From Rhodococcoides fascians A44A (GTDB taxonomy: Bacteria > Actinomycetota > Actinomycetes > Mycobacteriales > Mycobacteriaceae): 64,000 nucleotides of DNA. Location: assembly GCF_000760735.1 (NCBI RefSeq), contig NZ_JMEX01000008.1, forward strand, positions 1,362,394 to 1,426,393, written 5' to 3'. Shown here in pieces: positions 30,008 to 40,500 of this stretch (position 1 is its first letter; each line of letters opens with the position of its first letter). Made by a program: the position numbers and the translations under genes. The notes under the pieces were generated by a model that did no database searches, had not been told where the DNA came from, and worked only from the letters and a program-made list of their open reading frames with translations.

Positions 30008-31048
30008 ATGTCGGGTGGATCCGATCCCACTGTTTCACGTGAAACAGATGGCAACGTTTCACGTGAAACAGAATCTTCTGCGCCCAGTTCCCGAAGTTCC
30101 CGGAGCAGCGCAGGATCGAAAGCGACGGACGGATCTGGTTTCGGCGCGTACAGCAGTATCTCCCCCGACGACACTCCTATCGGTGCGGCGGCGCACAGAG
30201 CGAGTCAGGTGCTGCACCCGGGCAGCGTCACGCTCCCCAAGCCCGACAAACGACGGATGTTGACGATCGCCAACCAGAAGGGTGGCGTCGGCAAGACGAC
30301 GACGGCCGTCAACCTGGCTGCTGCGCTCGCGATTCAAGGGCTGACTGTTCTGGTTGTCGATCTCGACCCTCAGGGCAACGCCAGCACCGCTCTGGGCGTC
30401 GAGCATCACTCCGGGGTGCCCTCGAGCTACGAGGTCCTGATCGGAGAGGTCAGCGCCCGCGACGCCATCCAACAGAGCCCCCACAGCGAGCGCCTGTACT
30501 GCATTCCGGCAACGATCGACCTCGCCGGCGCAGAGATCGAATTGGTCTCCATGGTGGCCCGTGAGGGACGCCTGAAGACGGCACTGGCGGACCTCGACTC
30601 CATCGACGCGGACTTCGTCCTGATCGACTGCCCGCCTTCGCTCGGATTGCTGACCGTCAACGCGTTGGTCGCGGCGACGGAAGTGCTGATCCCGATCCAG
30701 TGCGAGTACTACGCCCTCGAGGGTGTGGGTCAGTTGCTCCGCAACATCGAGTTGGTTCAGGCACATCTCAACCCCGCTCTGCATGTCTCCACCGTGATCC
30801 TGACGATGTACGACGGTCGTACGAAGCTCGCGGATCAGGTCGCCGAAGAGGTTCGGAAACACTTCGGAGATGCAGTCCTCCGCGCGGTGATTCCGCGCAG
30901 TGTGAAGGTCTCCGAGGCGCCTGGCTACGGAATGACCGTCTTGGATTACGACCCCGGCTCGCGCGGCGCGATGAGCTATTTGGACGCGGGTAGAGAACTG
31001 GCAGCGCGGTCCGCCGGCGCAGCAAACGACGGAACGCAGGAGCACTAG
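30008..31048 (+). CDS. parA: Chromosome partitioning ATPase ParA
   Basis: A 346-residue deviant-Walker ATPase that moves ParB-parS complexes after replication. The Walker A motif KGGVGKTT begins at residue 91 in [33 protein letters not shown] and [12 protein letters not shown] are the other signature motifs. The first ~85 residues are a Ser-rich disordered tail, in which two parS sites are translated as VSRET (9-13 and 17-21). The ATG is followed 46 bp later by parB. Confidence 0.96.
   Translation: MSGGSDPTVSRETDGNVSRETESSAPSSRSSRSSAGSKATDGSGFGAYSSISPDDTPIGAAAHRASQVLHPGSVTLPKPDKRRMLTIANQKGGVGKTTTAVNLAAALAIQGLTVLVVDLDPQGNASTALGVEHHSGVPSSYEVLIGEVSARDAIQQSPHSERLYCIPATIDLAGAEIELVSMVAREGRLKTALADLDSIDADFVLIDCPPSLGLLTVNALVAATEVLIPIQCEYYALEGVGQLLRNIELVQAHLNPALHVSTVILTMYDGRTKLADQVAEEVRKHFGDAVLRAVIPRSVKVSEAPGYGMTVLDYDPGSRGAMSYLDAGRELAARSAGAANDGTQEH
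30032..30045. promoter_or_regulatory. parS: parS site 7, inside parA
   Basis: Perfect GTTTCACGTGAAAC palindrome inside the first codons of parA, translated as part of TVSRET. Confidence 0.92.
30056..30069. promoter_or_regulatory. parS: parS site 8, inside parA
   Basis: Perfect GTTTCACGTGAAAC palindrome with 10 bp between it and site 7, translated as part of NVSRET. Bound ParB here could influence parAB transcription. Confidence 0.92.
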
Positions 31049-31053
31049 GAACC

Positions 31054-32097
31054 ATGAGTCAGACACGCAAAGGCGGTTTGGGCCGCGGACTGGCCGCACT
31101 GATTCCCACCGGACCCGACGCAGGACCGCGGCTCGGCAACGCAGCCGCAGACGTCGTCATTGGTAAGGACAACTCGGCCACACGGGCCAAGCCGAAGCCG
31201 GCTGCCGCGGGATCGGCCGAAGAGGTGGCGTCGGCGCCCACCCCGACACCGCCGGTGCGGAGTTCCGACGAGGACCTCTCCCCCGCGGGTGCGGTGTACC
31301 GCGAGATTCCTCCGGGGCTGATTCAGCCGAACCCGAAGCAGCCGCGCAGCGTCTTCGACGACGAGGCGCTCGCCGAGCTGGTTCACTCGATCCGTGAATT
31401 CGGGTTGATGCAACCGATCGTCGTACGCACGCTCGAAGGCGGCAAGTACGAGCTCGTGATGGGCGAGCGTCGGTGGCGCGCGAGCCAGGAAGCGGGACTG
31501 GATTCCATCCCGGCGATCGTTCGAGAGACCGCGGATGACGCGATGTTGCGCGACGCCCTGCTCGAGAACATTCACCGAGTTCAACTCAATCCACTCGAGG
31601 AGGCCGCGGCGTATCAGCAACTCCTCGAGGAATTCGACGTCACTCACGAGGAACTGGCGGCCAAGATCGGCCGATCTCGGCCGGTTGTCACCAACATGAT
31701 TCGTCTTCTCAAGCTGCCGATCGCTGTGCAACGACGCGTCGCAGCGGGTGTTCTGTCCGCCGGCCATGCGCGTGCGTTGCTGTCACTTGACGCTGGGTCC
31801 GACGCTCAGGAGGCTCTCGCGGCACGGATCGTTGCGGAAGGCATGTCCGTCCGAGCAACGGAGGAAGCGGTCACTCTCGCAAATCGGGAGGACAGTTCGG
31901 GTCCCAATCCGGCTCCGCGGCGGAAGCCGATTCAGATGCCGGGGCTCCAGGATGTCGCGGATCGTCTCTCCGATTCGTTCGACACCCGAGTCACGGTGAG
32001 CCTCGGCAAGAAAAAAGGCAAGATTGTGGTCGAGTTCGGCTCGGTCGATGATCTTCAGCGCATTGTCGAGATGATGGAAAATCAGAAGAAGAAGTAG
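31054..32097 (+). CDS. parB: Chromosome partitioning protein ParB (CTPase)
   Basis: A 347-residue parS-binding protein. It starts with the conserved tail [18 protein letters not shown], then a disordered stretch to about 85, the ParB/sulfiredoxin CTPase domain ([51 protein letters not shown]), a helix-turn-helix near 200-225 ([20 protein letters not shown]) and a C-terminal dimer domain. It lies 5 bp after parA. It should bind the eight parS sites upstream. Confidence 0.96.
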   Translation: MSQTRKGGLGRGLAALIPTGPDAGPRLGNAAADVVIGKDNSATRAKPKPAAAGSAEEVASAPTPTPPVRSSDEDLSPAGAVYREIPPGLIQPNPKQPRSVFDDEALAELVHSIREFGLMQPIVVRTLEGGKYELVMGERRWRASQEAGLDSIPAIVRETADDAMLRDALLENIHRVQLNPLEEAAAYQQLLEEFDVTHEELAAKIGRSRPVVTNMIRLLKLPIAVQRRVAAGVLSAGHARALLSLDAGSDAQEALAARIVAEGMSVRATEEAVTLANREDSSGPNPAPRRKPIQMPGLQDVADRLSDSFDTRVTVSLGKKKGKIVVEFGSVDDLQRIVEMMENQKKK

Positions 32098-32130
32098 CCG
32101 CGAAAATTCAGGTACAGACACACACGGTCA

Positions 32131-32149
32131 TTACGTCACGGTGACGTAA
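32131..32149. promoter_or_regulatory. Perfect 19-bp palindrome after parB
   Basis: TTACGTCACGGTGACGTAA is a perfect palindrome with a single central base, 34 bp after the parB stop. It could be an operator for the downstream GNAT-like gene or a short hairpin. The stem is AT-ended and followed by no U-tract, which favours a protein-binding site. Confidence 0.5.
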
Positions 32150-32374
32150 GTGCTGGAAGATCGGACGAAGATGTATGTCGAGAACGTGAAAAGTACTGCA
32201 GTGCAGAACTTTACAGCGAACACGTCGATTCGAGGTGTGACCGGACGAGTTCAGTCGGCTCAGCGCCCGCTACATGAGGCGCGACGGGCAGATCGATCGC
32301 ATATTCTTGACGAGCGTGCCCGATGTTCTGTGCGGGACGCCGAAAGTTCTAGGGCTTGGAAGCTGAGGTAAGCA

Positions 32375-33061
32375 GTGTCGCCGCTCGTCACGGGAGTCAC
32401 GTTGGACTCCTTCGATCGACTACCGACCCATACACGGCGATGCCGCTTCTGGGTACTCGATCCAGCTACCGACAAAGCAGATGGCGGTGCCGTAGATCTC
32501 GAGCTCGAGAACGAAGCATGGTTGTCGATGATCATGCTCGAGTGGGGATCCTGCGGACAACTGCTCACACTCGACGGTGCGACAGCGGGCTGTGCCCTGT
32601 ATGCCCCTCCGAGTGCTGTCCCCCGAGCCGCGCAATTCCCGACGTCGCCGGTGAGTGCCGACGCCGTACTGTTGACGACCCTCCGAACCGAATCCGATGT
32701 CGACAGCGAAGGAAACTCGGCAGCGCTGATTCAAGCTGTCGTCGCAGATCTGGTCAATCGCGGCGTACGGGCACTCGAGGCATTCGGCCTACGACGCACC
32801 GACGACGACGAGGTGCAGGGGCCGAGAGCATCGGCGTCGTTGGTGTGCACGGAGGCCACGTGCATGATCGACGCGGACTTCCTCGAAAAAGCAGGGTTCG
32901 AAGTTGTTGCGCCTCATCACCGTTACCCTCGCCTTCGCCTCGAGCTCGACCGTGACCACGGTTGGAAGGAAGACGTCGAATCGGCGCTCGAGCAGCTCCT
33001 CATCGCAGCGAGCCTGACGATGGTGGAAATCGAGCACAAGACGCCCGTCGGAGTCCGCTGA
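32375..33061 (+). CDS. GNAT-like acetyltransferase family protein (Rv3916c-type)
   Basis: A 228-residue protein in the place held by the Rv3916c family downstream of parB. It has a GNAT-like flow: CRFWVLDP at the N-terminus, a central segment (DAVLLTTLRTESDVDSEGNS), ALIQAVVADLVNRGVRALEAFG and a C-terminal FLEKAGFEVVAPHHRYPRLR, which resembles the GNAT beta4-beta5 and last-strand region. The acetyl-CoA P-loop is not clearly canonical. It starts with GTG. Substrate and exact function are unknown. It ends convergently with cwlM. Confidence 0.6.
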   Translation: MSPLVTGVTLDSFDRLPTHTRRCRFWVLDPATDKADGGAVDLELENEAWLSMIMLEWGSCGQLLTLDGATAGCALYAPPSAVPRAAQFPTSPVSADAVLLTTLRTESDVDSEGNSAALIQAVVADLVNRGVRALEAFGLRRTDDDEVQGPRASASLVCTEATCMIDADFLEKAGFEVVAPHHRYPRLRLELDRDHGWKEDVESALEQLLIAASLTMVEIEHKTPVGVR

Positions 33062-33064
33062 CAC

Positions 33065-33092
33065 ACCCGCCGACATTCGCCTGTCGGCGGGT
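33065..33092. terminator. Bidirectional terminator between the GNAT-like gene and cwlM
   Basis: ACCCGCCGACA (33065-33075) pairs perfectly with TGTCGGCGGGT (33082-33092) over a 6-nt loop, followed by TTTCT on the plus strand. It lies between two convergent genes. Confidence 0.85.
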
Positions 33093-33095
33093 TTC

Positions 33096-34286
33096 TCAGC
33101 GCCTGTCGGCTGCGGCCAGTTCTTCGGCCAAGAGTTCCGCGAACGTGAAGGTGCCCGTCGGCTGATCGTCCTGACCGAGGAGATAGAGACGCTTGACCGC
33201 GATCAGGATTGCTTCGGCGATGATGTCGCGTGAGCGAGGATCGCCGAGGACGGCTACGTCTGCCGAGTTGGTGAGATAGCCGAGGTCCACCTGAACGGTG
33301 GGCATGTTGGTGAGCCGCAACAGATCCCACGTTCGGCCGTGGCTACGGCAATCGAGAAGCGGTGTGCGAGCGACGATTTCGCGCTGGATGTAGCCGGTGA
33401 GGACCTGGCCGATGAGCGAGGTGGAGCCGTGCGAGTTACCGAAGTGGAAGCTCGCGACACCGTTGGCGGCGGTGCTGGAACTCGACGCACATCGGAGCGA
33501 GATCATCAGGTCGGCGTTGAAGGCGTTGGAAGTCTCGGCACGTTCGGCGACGCTGGGATTGGTGCCGCGCGCCCTCGAGAGGAACGTCTCCATACCGGTT
33601 GCTGCCATGCGGCCCTCGAGTCGGCTTGCCACGTCCCACAGAATTTCGGCTTCCGAGATTCGGCCGTACAAGCCGTCGACGATCAGGCCGGTATCCGCTC
33701 CGCCGAGATCGGGGTCGATGACGATGCGCTTGCCGGTCAGCTGTGGCCCGGACTGCCGTACCAATTCTTCTTCACTGATGGCATGCGGGGATCCACCCGT
33801 GACGCGAGCACCCAGCAACTCGAGGGAACGCAGTGTGGCGGGCCCGCAGATGCCGTCGGGAGACAGTCCGATTTCACGCTGGAACGAGGAGAGACCCTCG
33901 TGTGTCTTGGGGCCGAAGTATCCGTCGACACGTTCGCTGTAGAAGCCCAGATCTTGCAGACGCGTCTGGAGGGTGGCGACGTCGTCGCCGTACAGCGGCG
34001 CGGACAACTGGTAGATCAAAGTGCGAGCGCCGAGCCGGTAGGACGCTTCCTTGAGAGACCGGTACGTCGCGGGCCCGACGATGCCGTCGACCAGTAGACC
34101 GCGGTGTTGCTGGAATGCACGGACGGCGCCATCGAGGGACGAATCGAAGTCCGAGGTGGGTGCACTCCAGTGCAGCGTGTCATCGGTGGTGGGCGACGCG
34201 GTGTCCAGCAGGAATCCGAGAGAAACCAGCGTGCTCCGTACCTCTGCGACGGCGGGACCGCTGTCGCCGTGACCGAGTCGGTGCAT
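33096..34286 (-). CDS. cwlM: CwlM: peptidoglycan-binding protein with degenerate amidase domain
   Basis: A 396-residue protein with two PG_binding_1 repeats (about 8-78 with GIVGPATYRSL; about 90-152 with GPKTHEGLSSFQ and GICGPATLRSL) and a C-terminal amidase_3 domain. In mycobacteria CwlM is cytoplasmic, is phosphorylated by PknB, and activates MurA. The canonical zinc-site motifs DPGHGG and SIHAN read DPDLGG and SLRCA here, so zinc-binding histidines are missing and hydrolase activity is unlikely. No signal peptide is present. The start at 34286 has GGAGG upstream. Confidence 0.9.
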   Translation of the reverse strand: MHRLGHGDSGPAVAEVRSTLVSLGFLLDTASPTTDDTLHWSAPTSDFDSSLDGAVRAFQQHRGLLVDGIVGPATYRSLKEASYRLGARTLIYQLSAPLYGDDVATLQTRLQDLGFYSERVDGYFGPKTHEGLSSFQREIGLSPDGICGPATLRSLELLGARVTGGSPHAISEEELVRQSGPQLTGKRIVIDPDLGGADTGLIVDGLYGRISEAEILWDVASRLEGRMAATGMETFLSRARGTNPSVAERAETSNAFNADLMISLRCASSSSTAANGVASFHFGNSHGSTSLIGQVLTGYIQREIVARTPLLDCRSHGRTWDLLRLTNMPTVQVDLGYLTNSADVAVLGDPRSRDIIAEAILIAVKRLYLLGQDDQPTGTFTFAELLAEELAAADRR

Positions 34287-34446
34287 ACCCCAAGACCTCC
34301 TGCTGAAGAACGCTGATCGTCGGCCGCGTCGCGTTCCGGAGGAACCGTGACCACCGGTGGCTACGACGCCGACGAACAACAGTCGATGTGCCGACACTGC
34401 GTCGGCACATCAGACGATTGTCGCAGAAAGTAGCCGACGGACCGCA

Positions 34447-34498
34447 ATCCACGCCCGAGTGGACCCGGACGAGCGACCTTGCGCAGTCGGGCGTGGAT
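34447..34498. terminator. Terminator hairpin after trxB-trxA
   Basis: ATCCACGCCCGA (34447-34458) and TCGGGCGTGGAT (34487-34498) form a perfect 12-bp stem with a 28-nt loop, 20 bases after the trxA stop on the minus strand. Confidence 0.7.
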
Positions 34499-34517
34499 GA
34501 GGTAGACCGTGTGCCTG

Positions 34518-34850
34518 CTACAGAACGGCGTCGAGGTCCTTGAGCAGTGCTGCCTTGCCCTTGGCGCCGACGATCTGCTTCACGGGCTTGCCACCCTGGA
34601 AGAGGATGAGCGTCGGGATGGACATGACCTTGAAATCGCGCGCGGCCTGGGGGTTGGCGTCGATGTCCAGCTTCGCGATGGTGAGCTTGTCGGAGTGCTC
34701 GGCGGCGATCTCCTCGAGGACCGGGGCGACCATCTTGCACGGTCCGCACCATGTCGCCCAGAAGTCGACGAGGACCGGCTTTTCGCTGGTCAGGACGTCG
34801 TCCACGAACGACGCATCGGTGATGGTCACGGTCTTCTTGTCATCGGACAT
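34518..34850 (-). CDS. trxA: Thioredoxin
   Basis: A 110-residue cytosolic disulfide reductase with the active-site motif WCGPC (residues 34-38) in [18 protein letters not shown] and the cis-proline segment SIPTLILF. It is reduced by thioredoxin reductase encoded 47 bp upstream on the same strand, so the two form an operon, as in mycobacteria. Confidence 0.97.
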   Translation of the reverse strand: MSDDKKTVTITDASFVDDVLTSEKPVLVDFWATWCGPCKMVAPVLEEIAAEHSDKLTIAKLDIDANPQAARDFKVMSIPTLILFQGGKPVKQIVGAKGKAALLKDLDAVL

Positions 34851-34897
34851 ATTCGGTGTGCTCCTGAGGGTTGGGACGAAAGATGAAGCAGGGTCGA

Positions 34898-35887
34898 TCA
34901 GGCGGAAACAGCGTCGACCGGCTGGTCAGCGTGTTCGAGCGTATTGCTGGTGATGTCACCCTGCTCCGCGAGCCAACGCTCGGCATCGATCGAGGCGGTG
35001 CATCCGGTACCGGCTGCGGTGATGGCCTGCTGGTACACGTGGTCGACGAGATCTCCGGCGGCGAAAACGCCGGGCAGCGACGTTGCCGACGACGGCGAGG
35101 CGACCTTGACGTAGCCCTCGTCGTCCAGGTCCACCTGGCCTTTGACGAGTTCGCTGCGGGGATCGTGGCCGATCGCGACGAACAAACCCGTGACGTCGAG
35201 GGTGCTGGTCTCGCCGGTGCGGGCGTCTTCGATGATCAGGCCGGTGACGGACGTGTCACCGAGGACTTCGTTGACCTTGGTGTCGGTGAGGAAGCGGATC
35301 TTGTCGTTCTTCTTCGCACGTTCGAGCATGATGCGTGACGCACGGAATTCGCTGCGGCGATGGACGATCGTGACACTGCGCGCGAACCGAGTGAGGAATG
35401 TCGCCTCCTCCATCGCGGAGTCCCCGCCGCCGATGACGGCGATGTCCTGGTCGCGGAAGAAGAAGCCGTCGCAGGTGGCGCAGGCGCTGACGCCGCGGCC
35501 GAGCAATTTCTCTTCCCCGGGAATGCCCAGGTAGCGGGCTGCTGCGCCCATCGCGAGAATGACGGCACGTGCCTGGTAGGTCTCGCCGTTCGCGGACACG
35601 GTCTTGACATCGCCGGTCAGGTCGAGTTCTTCGACGTCCTCGGTGCGGATGTCGGCTCCGAAGCGCTTGGCCTGCTCGCGCATCTGCTCCATGAGGTCCG
35701 GTCCCATGATTCCTTCCCGGAAACCGGGAAAGTTCTCCACCTCGGTGGTGGTCATCAATGCGCCACCGAACTGAGTGCCCTCGAACAGCAGTGGCTCGAG
35801 CTCGGCCCGGGCTGCGTAGACACCAGCGGTGTAGCCGGCCGGTCCCGAGCCGACGATGATGAGGTCGTGAACCTTGGGCGTAGTCAT
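34898..35887 (-). CDS. trxB: Thioredoxin-disulfide reductase
   Basis: A 329-residue FAD- and NADPH-dependent flavoprotein that reduces thioredoxin. The FAD motif [10 protein letters not shown] begins at residue 13, the redox pair is CATC near 136-139, and the NADPH motif is [14 protein letters not shown] is GGAAGG. It is followed by trxA. A sigma-H-like promoter lies upstream. Confidence 0.97.
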   Translation of the reverse strand: MTTPKVHDLIIVGSGPAGYTAGVYAARAELEPLLFEGTQFGGALMTTTEVENFPGFREGIMGPDLMEQMREQAKRFGADIRTEDVEELDLTGDVKTVSANGETYQARAVILAMGAAARYLGIPGEEKLLGRGVSACATCDGFFFRDQDIAVIGGGDSAMEEATFLTRFARSVTIVHRRSEFRASRIMLERAKKNDKIRFLTDTKVNEVLGDTSVTGLIIEDARTGETSTLDVTGLFVAIGHDPRSELVKGQVDLDDEGYVKVASPSSATSLPGVFAAGDLVDHVYQQAITAAGTGCTASIDAERWLAEQGDITSNTLEHADQPVDAVSA

Positions 35888-35952
35888 GCGGACCTTCCGA
35901 TAGATGTTCGGGTAGCAATCGCGTGAAGCAAGTGAACTTCAGACGTGTGTGA

Positions 35953-35980
35953 CAACACCAGGGTAAGGGGTGTTGTTCCC
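35953..35980 (-). promoter_or_regulatory. Possible oxidative-stress (SigH/SigR-type) promoter upstream of trxB
   Basis: On the minus strand, GGGAACA (35974-35980) is followed 17 bp later by GTTG (35953-35956), resembling the GGAA(T/C)-GTT pattern of thiol-stress sigma factors, about 66 bp before the trxB start. Mycobacterial trxB is known to be SigH-dependent. The match at -10 is imperfect. Confidence 0.4.
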
Positions 35981-35996
35981 GCTCGTATCGGGCCAG

Positions 35997-36764
35997 TCAC
36001 TCGATGTCGCGTCGGACCAACGTCGCCGGATTGTTCGCCCCGCAGTCCGGTCCGACCGCCAACAGCACCATGCCGTCGGCAGCCGAGGCGGTCGCGATCA
36101 CCAGCATCACTCCCGGCCTGCCGTCGAGTTCCACGGACGCAGACCCGAGCACCGTGCTGTTCGAGCGAAAGCCGTTGGCGATCAGGCATTCGCGAAGGTT
36201 GCCCGCGTCGGTGACCTCGTCTCGCCCCCGCGTCGCCATCACGTCGAAGGCGAGGGAGCTGTCCAGATCGTCGGAGCTCAGCACCAACGTGGGTGCATCC
36301 GCTCGAAGATCATCCGCGTACCCGCCGTCGGTGACGCCCGATTTGTCCGACGTCGCCACCACCACCGCTGCCGCGACCACCGTCACCAACACGACCGAAG
36401 CTGCGATCCCGGCCGCCAGGACGGTGCGTGACGTATGACGACGCGACGCGAGTGCAACCGGGGCCCGGTTCTGGGTCGAGGTGTCCGTCGGAGCCTGAAC
36501 CGGGGGTGCGGCGGACAGTGCGCGATCGATACGTTCCGCGACCTCGGGAGGCATCGGCTCGCCCGAGGCCAGCTCACGGCCTGCGGTAGCCAACCGCTCG
36601 GTGACGGCGTCGAGTGCGTCGAGAATCCGGACCGCATCGGGGTCCTGTCGGACGCGTGGCCACAGTTGCGCACTCACTGCATCCGGAAGAACGCCTGCAT
36701 GGAGATCGGCCAGGAGATCCGGCGAGTACGGAGGCTCCAGGAGACCGGCGTCGGATGAAGTCAT
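35997..36764 (-). CDS. Putative anti-sigma-M factor (membrane protein)
   Basis: A 255-residue protein with a cytoplasmic N-terminal region (LLADLHAGVLPDAVSAQLWP, PPEVAERIDRALSAAP), one membrane helix at about 113-138 (ASVVLVTVVAAAVVVATS), and an extracytoplasmic tail ending LLAVGPDCGANNPATLVRRDIE. It follows sigM by 57 bp on the same strand, the position of RsmA in mycobacteria, and would hold SigM inactive at the membrane. No clear zinc anti-sigma motif is visible, so the role is mainly inferred from location and topology. Confidence 0.7.
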   Translation of the reverse strand: MTSSDAGLLEPPYSPDLLADLHAGVLPDAVSAQLWPRVRQDPDAVRILDALDAVTERLATAGRELASGEPMPPEVAERIDRALSAAPPVQAPTDTSTQNRAPVALASRRHTSRTVLAAGIAASVVLVTVVAAAVVVATSDKSGVTDGGYADDLRADAPTLVLSSDDLDSSLAFDVMATRGRDEVTDAGNLRECLIANGFRSNSTVLGSASVELDGRPGVMLVIATASAADGMVLLAVGPDCGANNPATLVRRDIE

Positions 36765-36821
36765 GCCGATCTCCTTCCACGCATGATTCGGTCCTACACA
36801 CTGTAAGACGCACCGACCTGG

Positions 36822-37412
36822 TTATCGGTTCCCCTCCTCGCGGAGAAAGTCGAGAAGCCCCGCGAGCTTCAATCTGCCGCGCGCACAGCGGCTCTTGACG
36901 GTGCCCGTCGGAACACCGAGGATCCGGGCCGCGTCGGACACCGAGTATCCCTCCATGTCCACCGCCACGACCGCCGCACGTTGCTCCGGGGCCAACTCCA
37001 TCAGTGCGTTGTGCACCTCGATCGACGTTTCGACCGCGGACATCTGATCGCGGACGTCCGGCAGTTCGGCGGAGTCACCCTCGGGCAGTGGAACCGTCGG
37101 CCTCGAGCGATTGCGTCGGATGCGATCGAGGCAGGCGTTGACGACGATCTTGTGGAGCCAACTACGTACGGCCGCATCCGCTCGGAACGACGCTGCGGTC
37201 CGATGCGCGGACAGCAGAGCTTCCTGCAAGGCGTCGGCGGCGTCCTCGGTGGTGTAGCTGGTTCGCCGCGCCGTCATCCACAGATGCTCGTGGTGTCGAT
37301 GCACGAGCGTCGTGAACGCCCGCTCGTCGCCTGCAACGTGCGCAGCCAACAACTCCACGTCGGAACGCCCACTCAGAACATCCCCGACGCCGCTTAGATC
37401 TGCACTCCCCAT
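36822..37412 (-). CDS. sigM: ECF RNA polymerase sigma factor SigM
   Basis: A 196-residue group IV sigma factor. Region 2 includes AFTTLVHRHHEHLWMTARRT and DAADALQEALLSAHRTAASF for -10 recognition; region 4 includes LAPEQRAAVVAVDMEGYSVS and DAARILGVPTGTVKSRCARG for -35 recognition. There is no C-terminal extension. It precedes the putative anti-sigma gene. Placement between murJ and trxB matches SigM of mycobacteria. Confidence 0.93.
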   Translation of the reverse strand: MGSADLSGVGDVLSGRSDVELLAAHVAGDERAFTTLVHRHHEHLWMTARRTSYTTEDAADALQEALLSAHRTAASFRADAAVRSWLHKIVVNACLDRIRRNRSRPTVPLPEGDSAELPDVRDQMSAVETSIEVHNALMELAPEQRAAVVAVDMEGYSVSDAARILGVPTGTVKSRCARGRLKLAGLLDFLREEGNR

Positions 37413-37535
37413 ACGAAAACGGCTCCCCCCGTGTTACCGCATTGCTGGAGAGCCTAAGCCATAGAGACCGCGGAGTACGAAACGTTGTCGAATTCAAGCA
37501 TTCTGCAGGTGAGGGGAGATCCCGCAGACCGTTGG

Positions 37536-40500
37536 TCAGGATTGTGCGGTGAACCCGAAGTCCGCGATCGACGACTGATTGCGACCGCTGTCCGAGCTCA
37601 ACCCGGTGATCCACAGCAGAACGTGGCTTGTCGGCTCGCTGACCTGGAGCGGGATATCGGTCACGCCACTACCCAGAGTTGCCTGACCGATCACGGTGGT
37701 GTCGCTCAGACTCGGCGAATCGCTGGGTGCGGACCTGATCTCGACGACCGTTCCCGGTGACGGGGAATTGACGAACGCGCTGGTGAGCACCTGTGACGAC
37801 GGGAGCGTGGCGATCAGGCCCACACCGTCCTTGAGCGACGGGAACGGCTGGAAGTAGGAGTCCGTCGCCCACACGGTCGACTGGTCCCCGTCGATGGCAT
37901 TGGATGCCGATCCGGCGTTGTCCGCGCTGCCCTGCGGCGAGAACACCTCCACCGAATCGATTGCCACCGGGCTCGACGCCGGGGCCGCAGGAGCGGGCGC
38001 ACCCGGTGCGGGCGGTGCCGTCTCCTCGGTGGTCAGACCGAGGGCTTCCTGAGACGTCAGTGGCTCGTCCGAGCTGCCGCCCGCGATGAACGTGAACAGC
38101 CAGTACCCCGCGAATCCCAGCACGACCACCGTGAGAACGCCCAGCACCGCCAAGGCGATGTTGGTGCGACGGGACCGCTCCTGCTGGGCCGCCATCTCCT
38201 CCGGATCGGCGAGCGAATGGCCGGATGCACCGGGTGCCCGCTGTCCGAGCCTCAATGCGGGCATCAGATCGGTCTTGTCGTTGACGACGGCTGCCTGGTC
38301 GAGGACATGCTGAACCGTCGCAGCGGTCCTGATGCCACTGTTTTGCTCGAGGGCGCGCACCGCCACTGCGGAGATCTCGAACGGTACGTCCGAACGGACT
38401 CGGCGTGGCTCGACGGCGTTACCGTTCGAGTCGCGATCTGCGGGCTTCATGCCGCCGACCGATCGAGGCTGTCCGCCGGATGCGGCGTCGACGAGGGGCC
38501 AGCGCGCCGTGATCAACGCGTACAACATCGCGCCGAGACCACGGACGTCGGAACCTGGATCGGCGTCGGCCAACGTTGCCGGGAACGCCAGAACGGCGTT
38601 GCCGCTGGTGCTGATGCGGACGCGGTCCGGATGGTCGATCGACAGTGCGCCGCCGCTGCGGTGGGCAGCCTCGGCCGCGGCCGCCAATGCCTTGATGGCC
38701 CGTGCTGCACCCGTCGGCGACGGAACGGTGTCCGCCATCTCGCGGAGCGAGCGACCCGGAGTCCACTCGGCGACGACGATTCCGCCGGAGCTTCCGCGCA
38801 CGACGTCGAGCACGCGTGCCAGGCCGGGGGAATTGATGCGGCCGAGGCGCAGTGTGCGGGACAGGATGGCCTGCGGACCCTCGGGGCGGTCCACCGAGAC
38901 GTCGGTCGATTGCTGCTCGGAGTCGACGAACGTCAACGCGACCTCGCGGTCCAGCTTGACGTCGTGCGCCTGCCAGAACTTGAGGCCACGTGCACCGCCG
39001 TGCGGTGCCAGCAGTCGATAGCGGCCACCGGCAACCGAAGCGCCGGGGATCAGCTTCGGACCGCGGAGCGAACGCGGGTTCTCGGTCGGGGCACCGGACT
39101 TCACCGGCGTCACCTCGGCAGCCGGAGCGTCCTTGGCTGAAGGGTCCTTGGCCGGAGCTTGCTTGGCCGGGGCGTCCTTGGCTGGGGTTGCGGCCTTCTC
39201 GGCCGATTCCGCGCCTGCTGCGGACGTCGATTTCTCGGTTGCATCTTCAGCCGTGGAGGCTGTCTCGGAGTCCGCTGTCGCGGCCTGCGGTGCCTTCGAA
39301 GTAGGTGTCTTGCTCGCTGCCGGCTCGGCGGCAGCAGTCGTCGAAGCCGACTCGGACTCGGCCGCGGTCGCACCCTTGATCAGAGACGTCTTCTCGCCGG
39401 CGCTCTTCTCGGAAGCGGGCTTGTTGGAATCGGGCTTGTTCACCGGGAGCTTGGCTGTGGCAGTGCTGTCGGACGACGCTGTTGTGGTCGGCTCGGTGGA
39501 GTCCGACGATGCGGCCTGCCGCTCGTCCACCTCCACGCCACCTTGTGCTCGGTCGCCGCCCTTGTGTGCGGACTCGGCCGGCCCCCCAGCCACTTCGTCG
39601 TCGGTCACTCTCACTCCTTCACGCGTGTATGCCCCGGGTAGCCCCATGCGCCCGCCAGGTTCAGGCAGGCGCGACGAGGACGGCGTCCCGGTCCGCCGAC
39701 GTCCAGGGTACGGGAGTCGGTCGGGTGCAGTGTCCCATGCAGAAACAGAACTGACGACCGGTATGGAATCGGGATGTGCTGGGACGACGGGCTCGGGAGC
39801 GGGCGCTGACCTTTTCAGGACGCGGTCGACGATTCTGCGGATGGCGACGGTGACGGCCAGGACTTCCGGGATGCGTCCGAACCACAGGATCCCGAAGGTG
39901 ATGCCGAGCATCAGCACTGCGCAGATGCCGACGCGGACGATGGCACCGATCATGCCGAACGGTTCGGTGAGGCCACCGAGATCGACGATTCGGTCGATCG
40001 CGAGCATCGCCGTCCCGCCTGCGGCCGACGCGATCAGAACCATCCAGATCGTCTTGCCGACGTTCGCCATGCGGAGATTTCCGAGGCTGCGGTGCAGCAG
40101 AATTCCGCCGATACAGGCGCCGACGACGAAACCGATGCCGTTGGCGACACCCAGCCACAGCACGACCTGCTCGTCCGAGCTGGCGACGACCGGGGCGAGC
40201 GCGGACAGGGCGATCTTGATTCCGGTGATGCCGAGGATGATCCACGTCGGTGTCCAAGCCTGTTCACGGGCGTAGAACACGCGGAGGTGGATCAGCACCA
40301 GGGCGTACGGGATGAGGGTGAAGGCCGACCAGCTCACCGCTTCTCCCAATCGCGGTGCCTCGTCCTTGAAGTTGCCGAAACCGAACAGTGCTTCGCCGAC
40401 CCACGGGCCGGTGAAGGTCAGGAACACGACGATCGGCACCAGGGCGACCAGTGTCAGGCGAGTCGCGACGGACAGGTCGTCGACGACGGCCGGCGTGTCA

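Noticed and set aside
27437-30069. Repeated short palindromes as a CRISPR array.
   Set aside because: Spacing is irregular (tens to hundreds of bp), the repeat is 14 bp and palindromic, there are no cas genes, and the sequence is parS.
37274-37282. A TCATCCACA nine-mer inside sigM as a DnaA site.
   Set aside because: It is a single site within coding sequence with no companion boxes.
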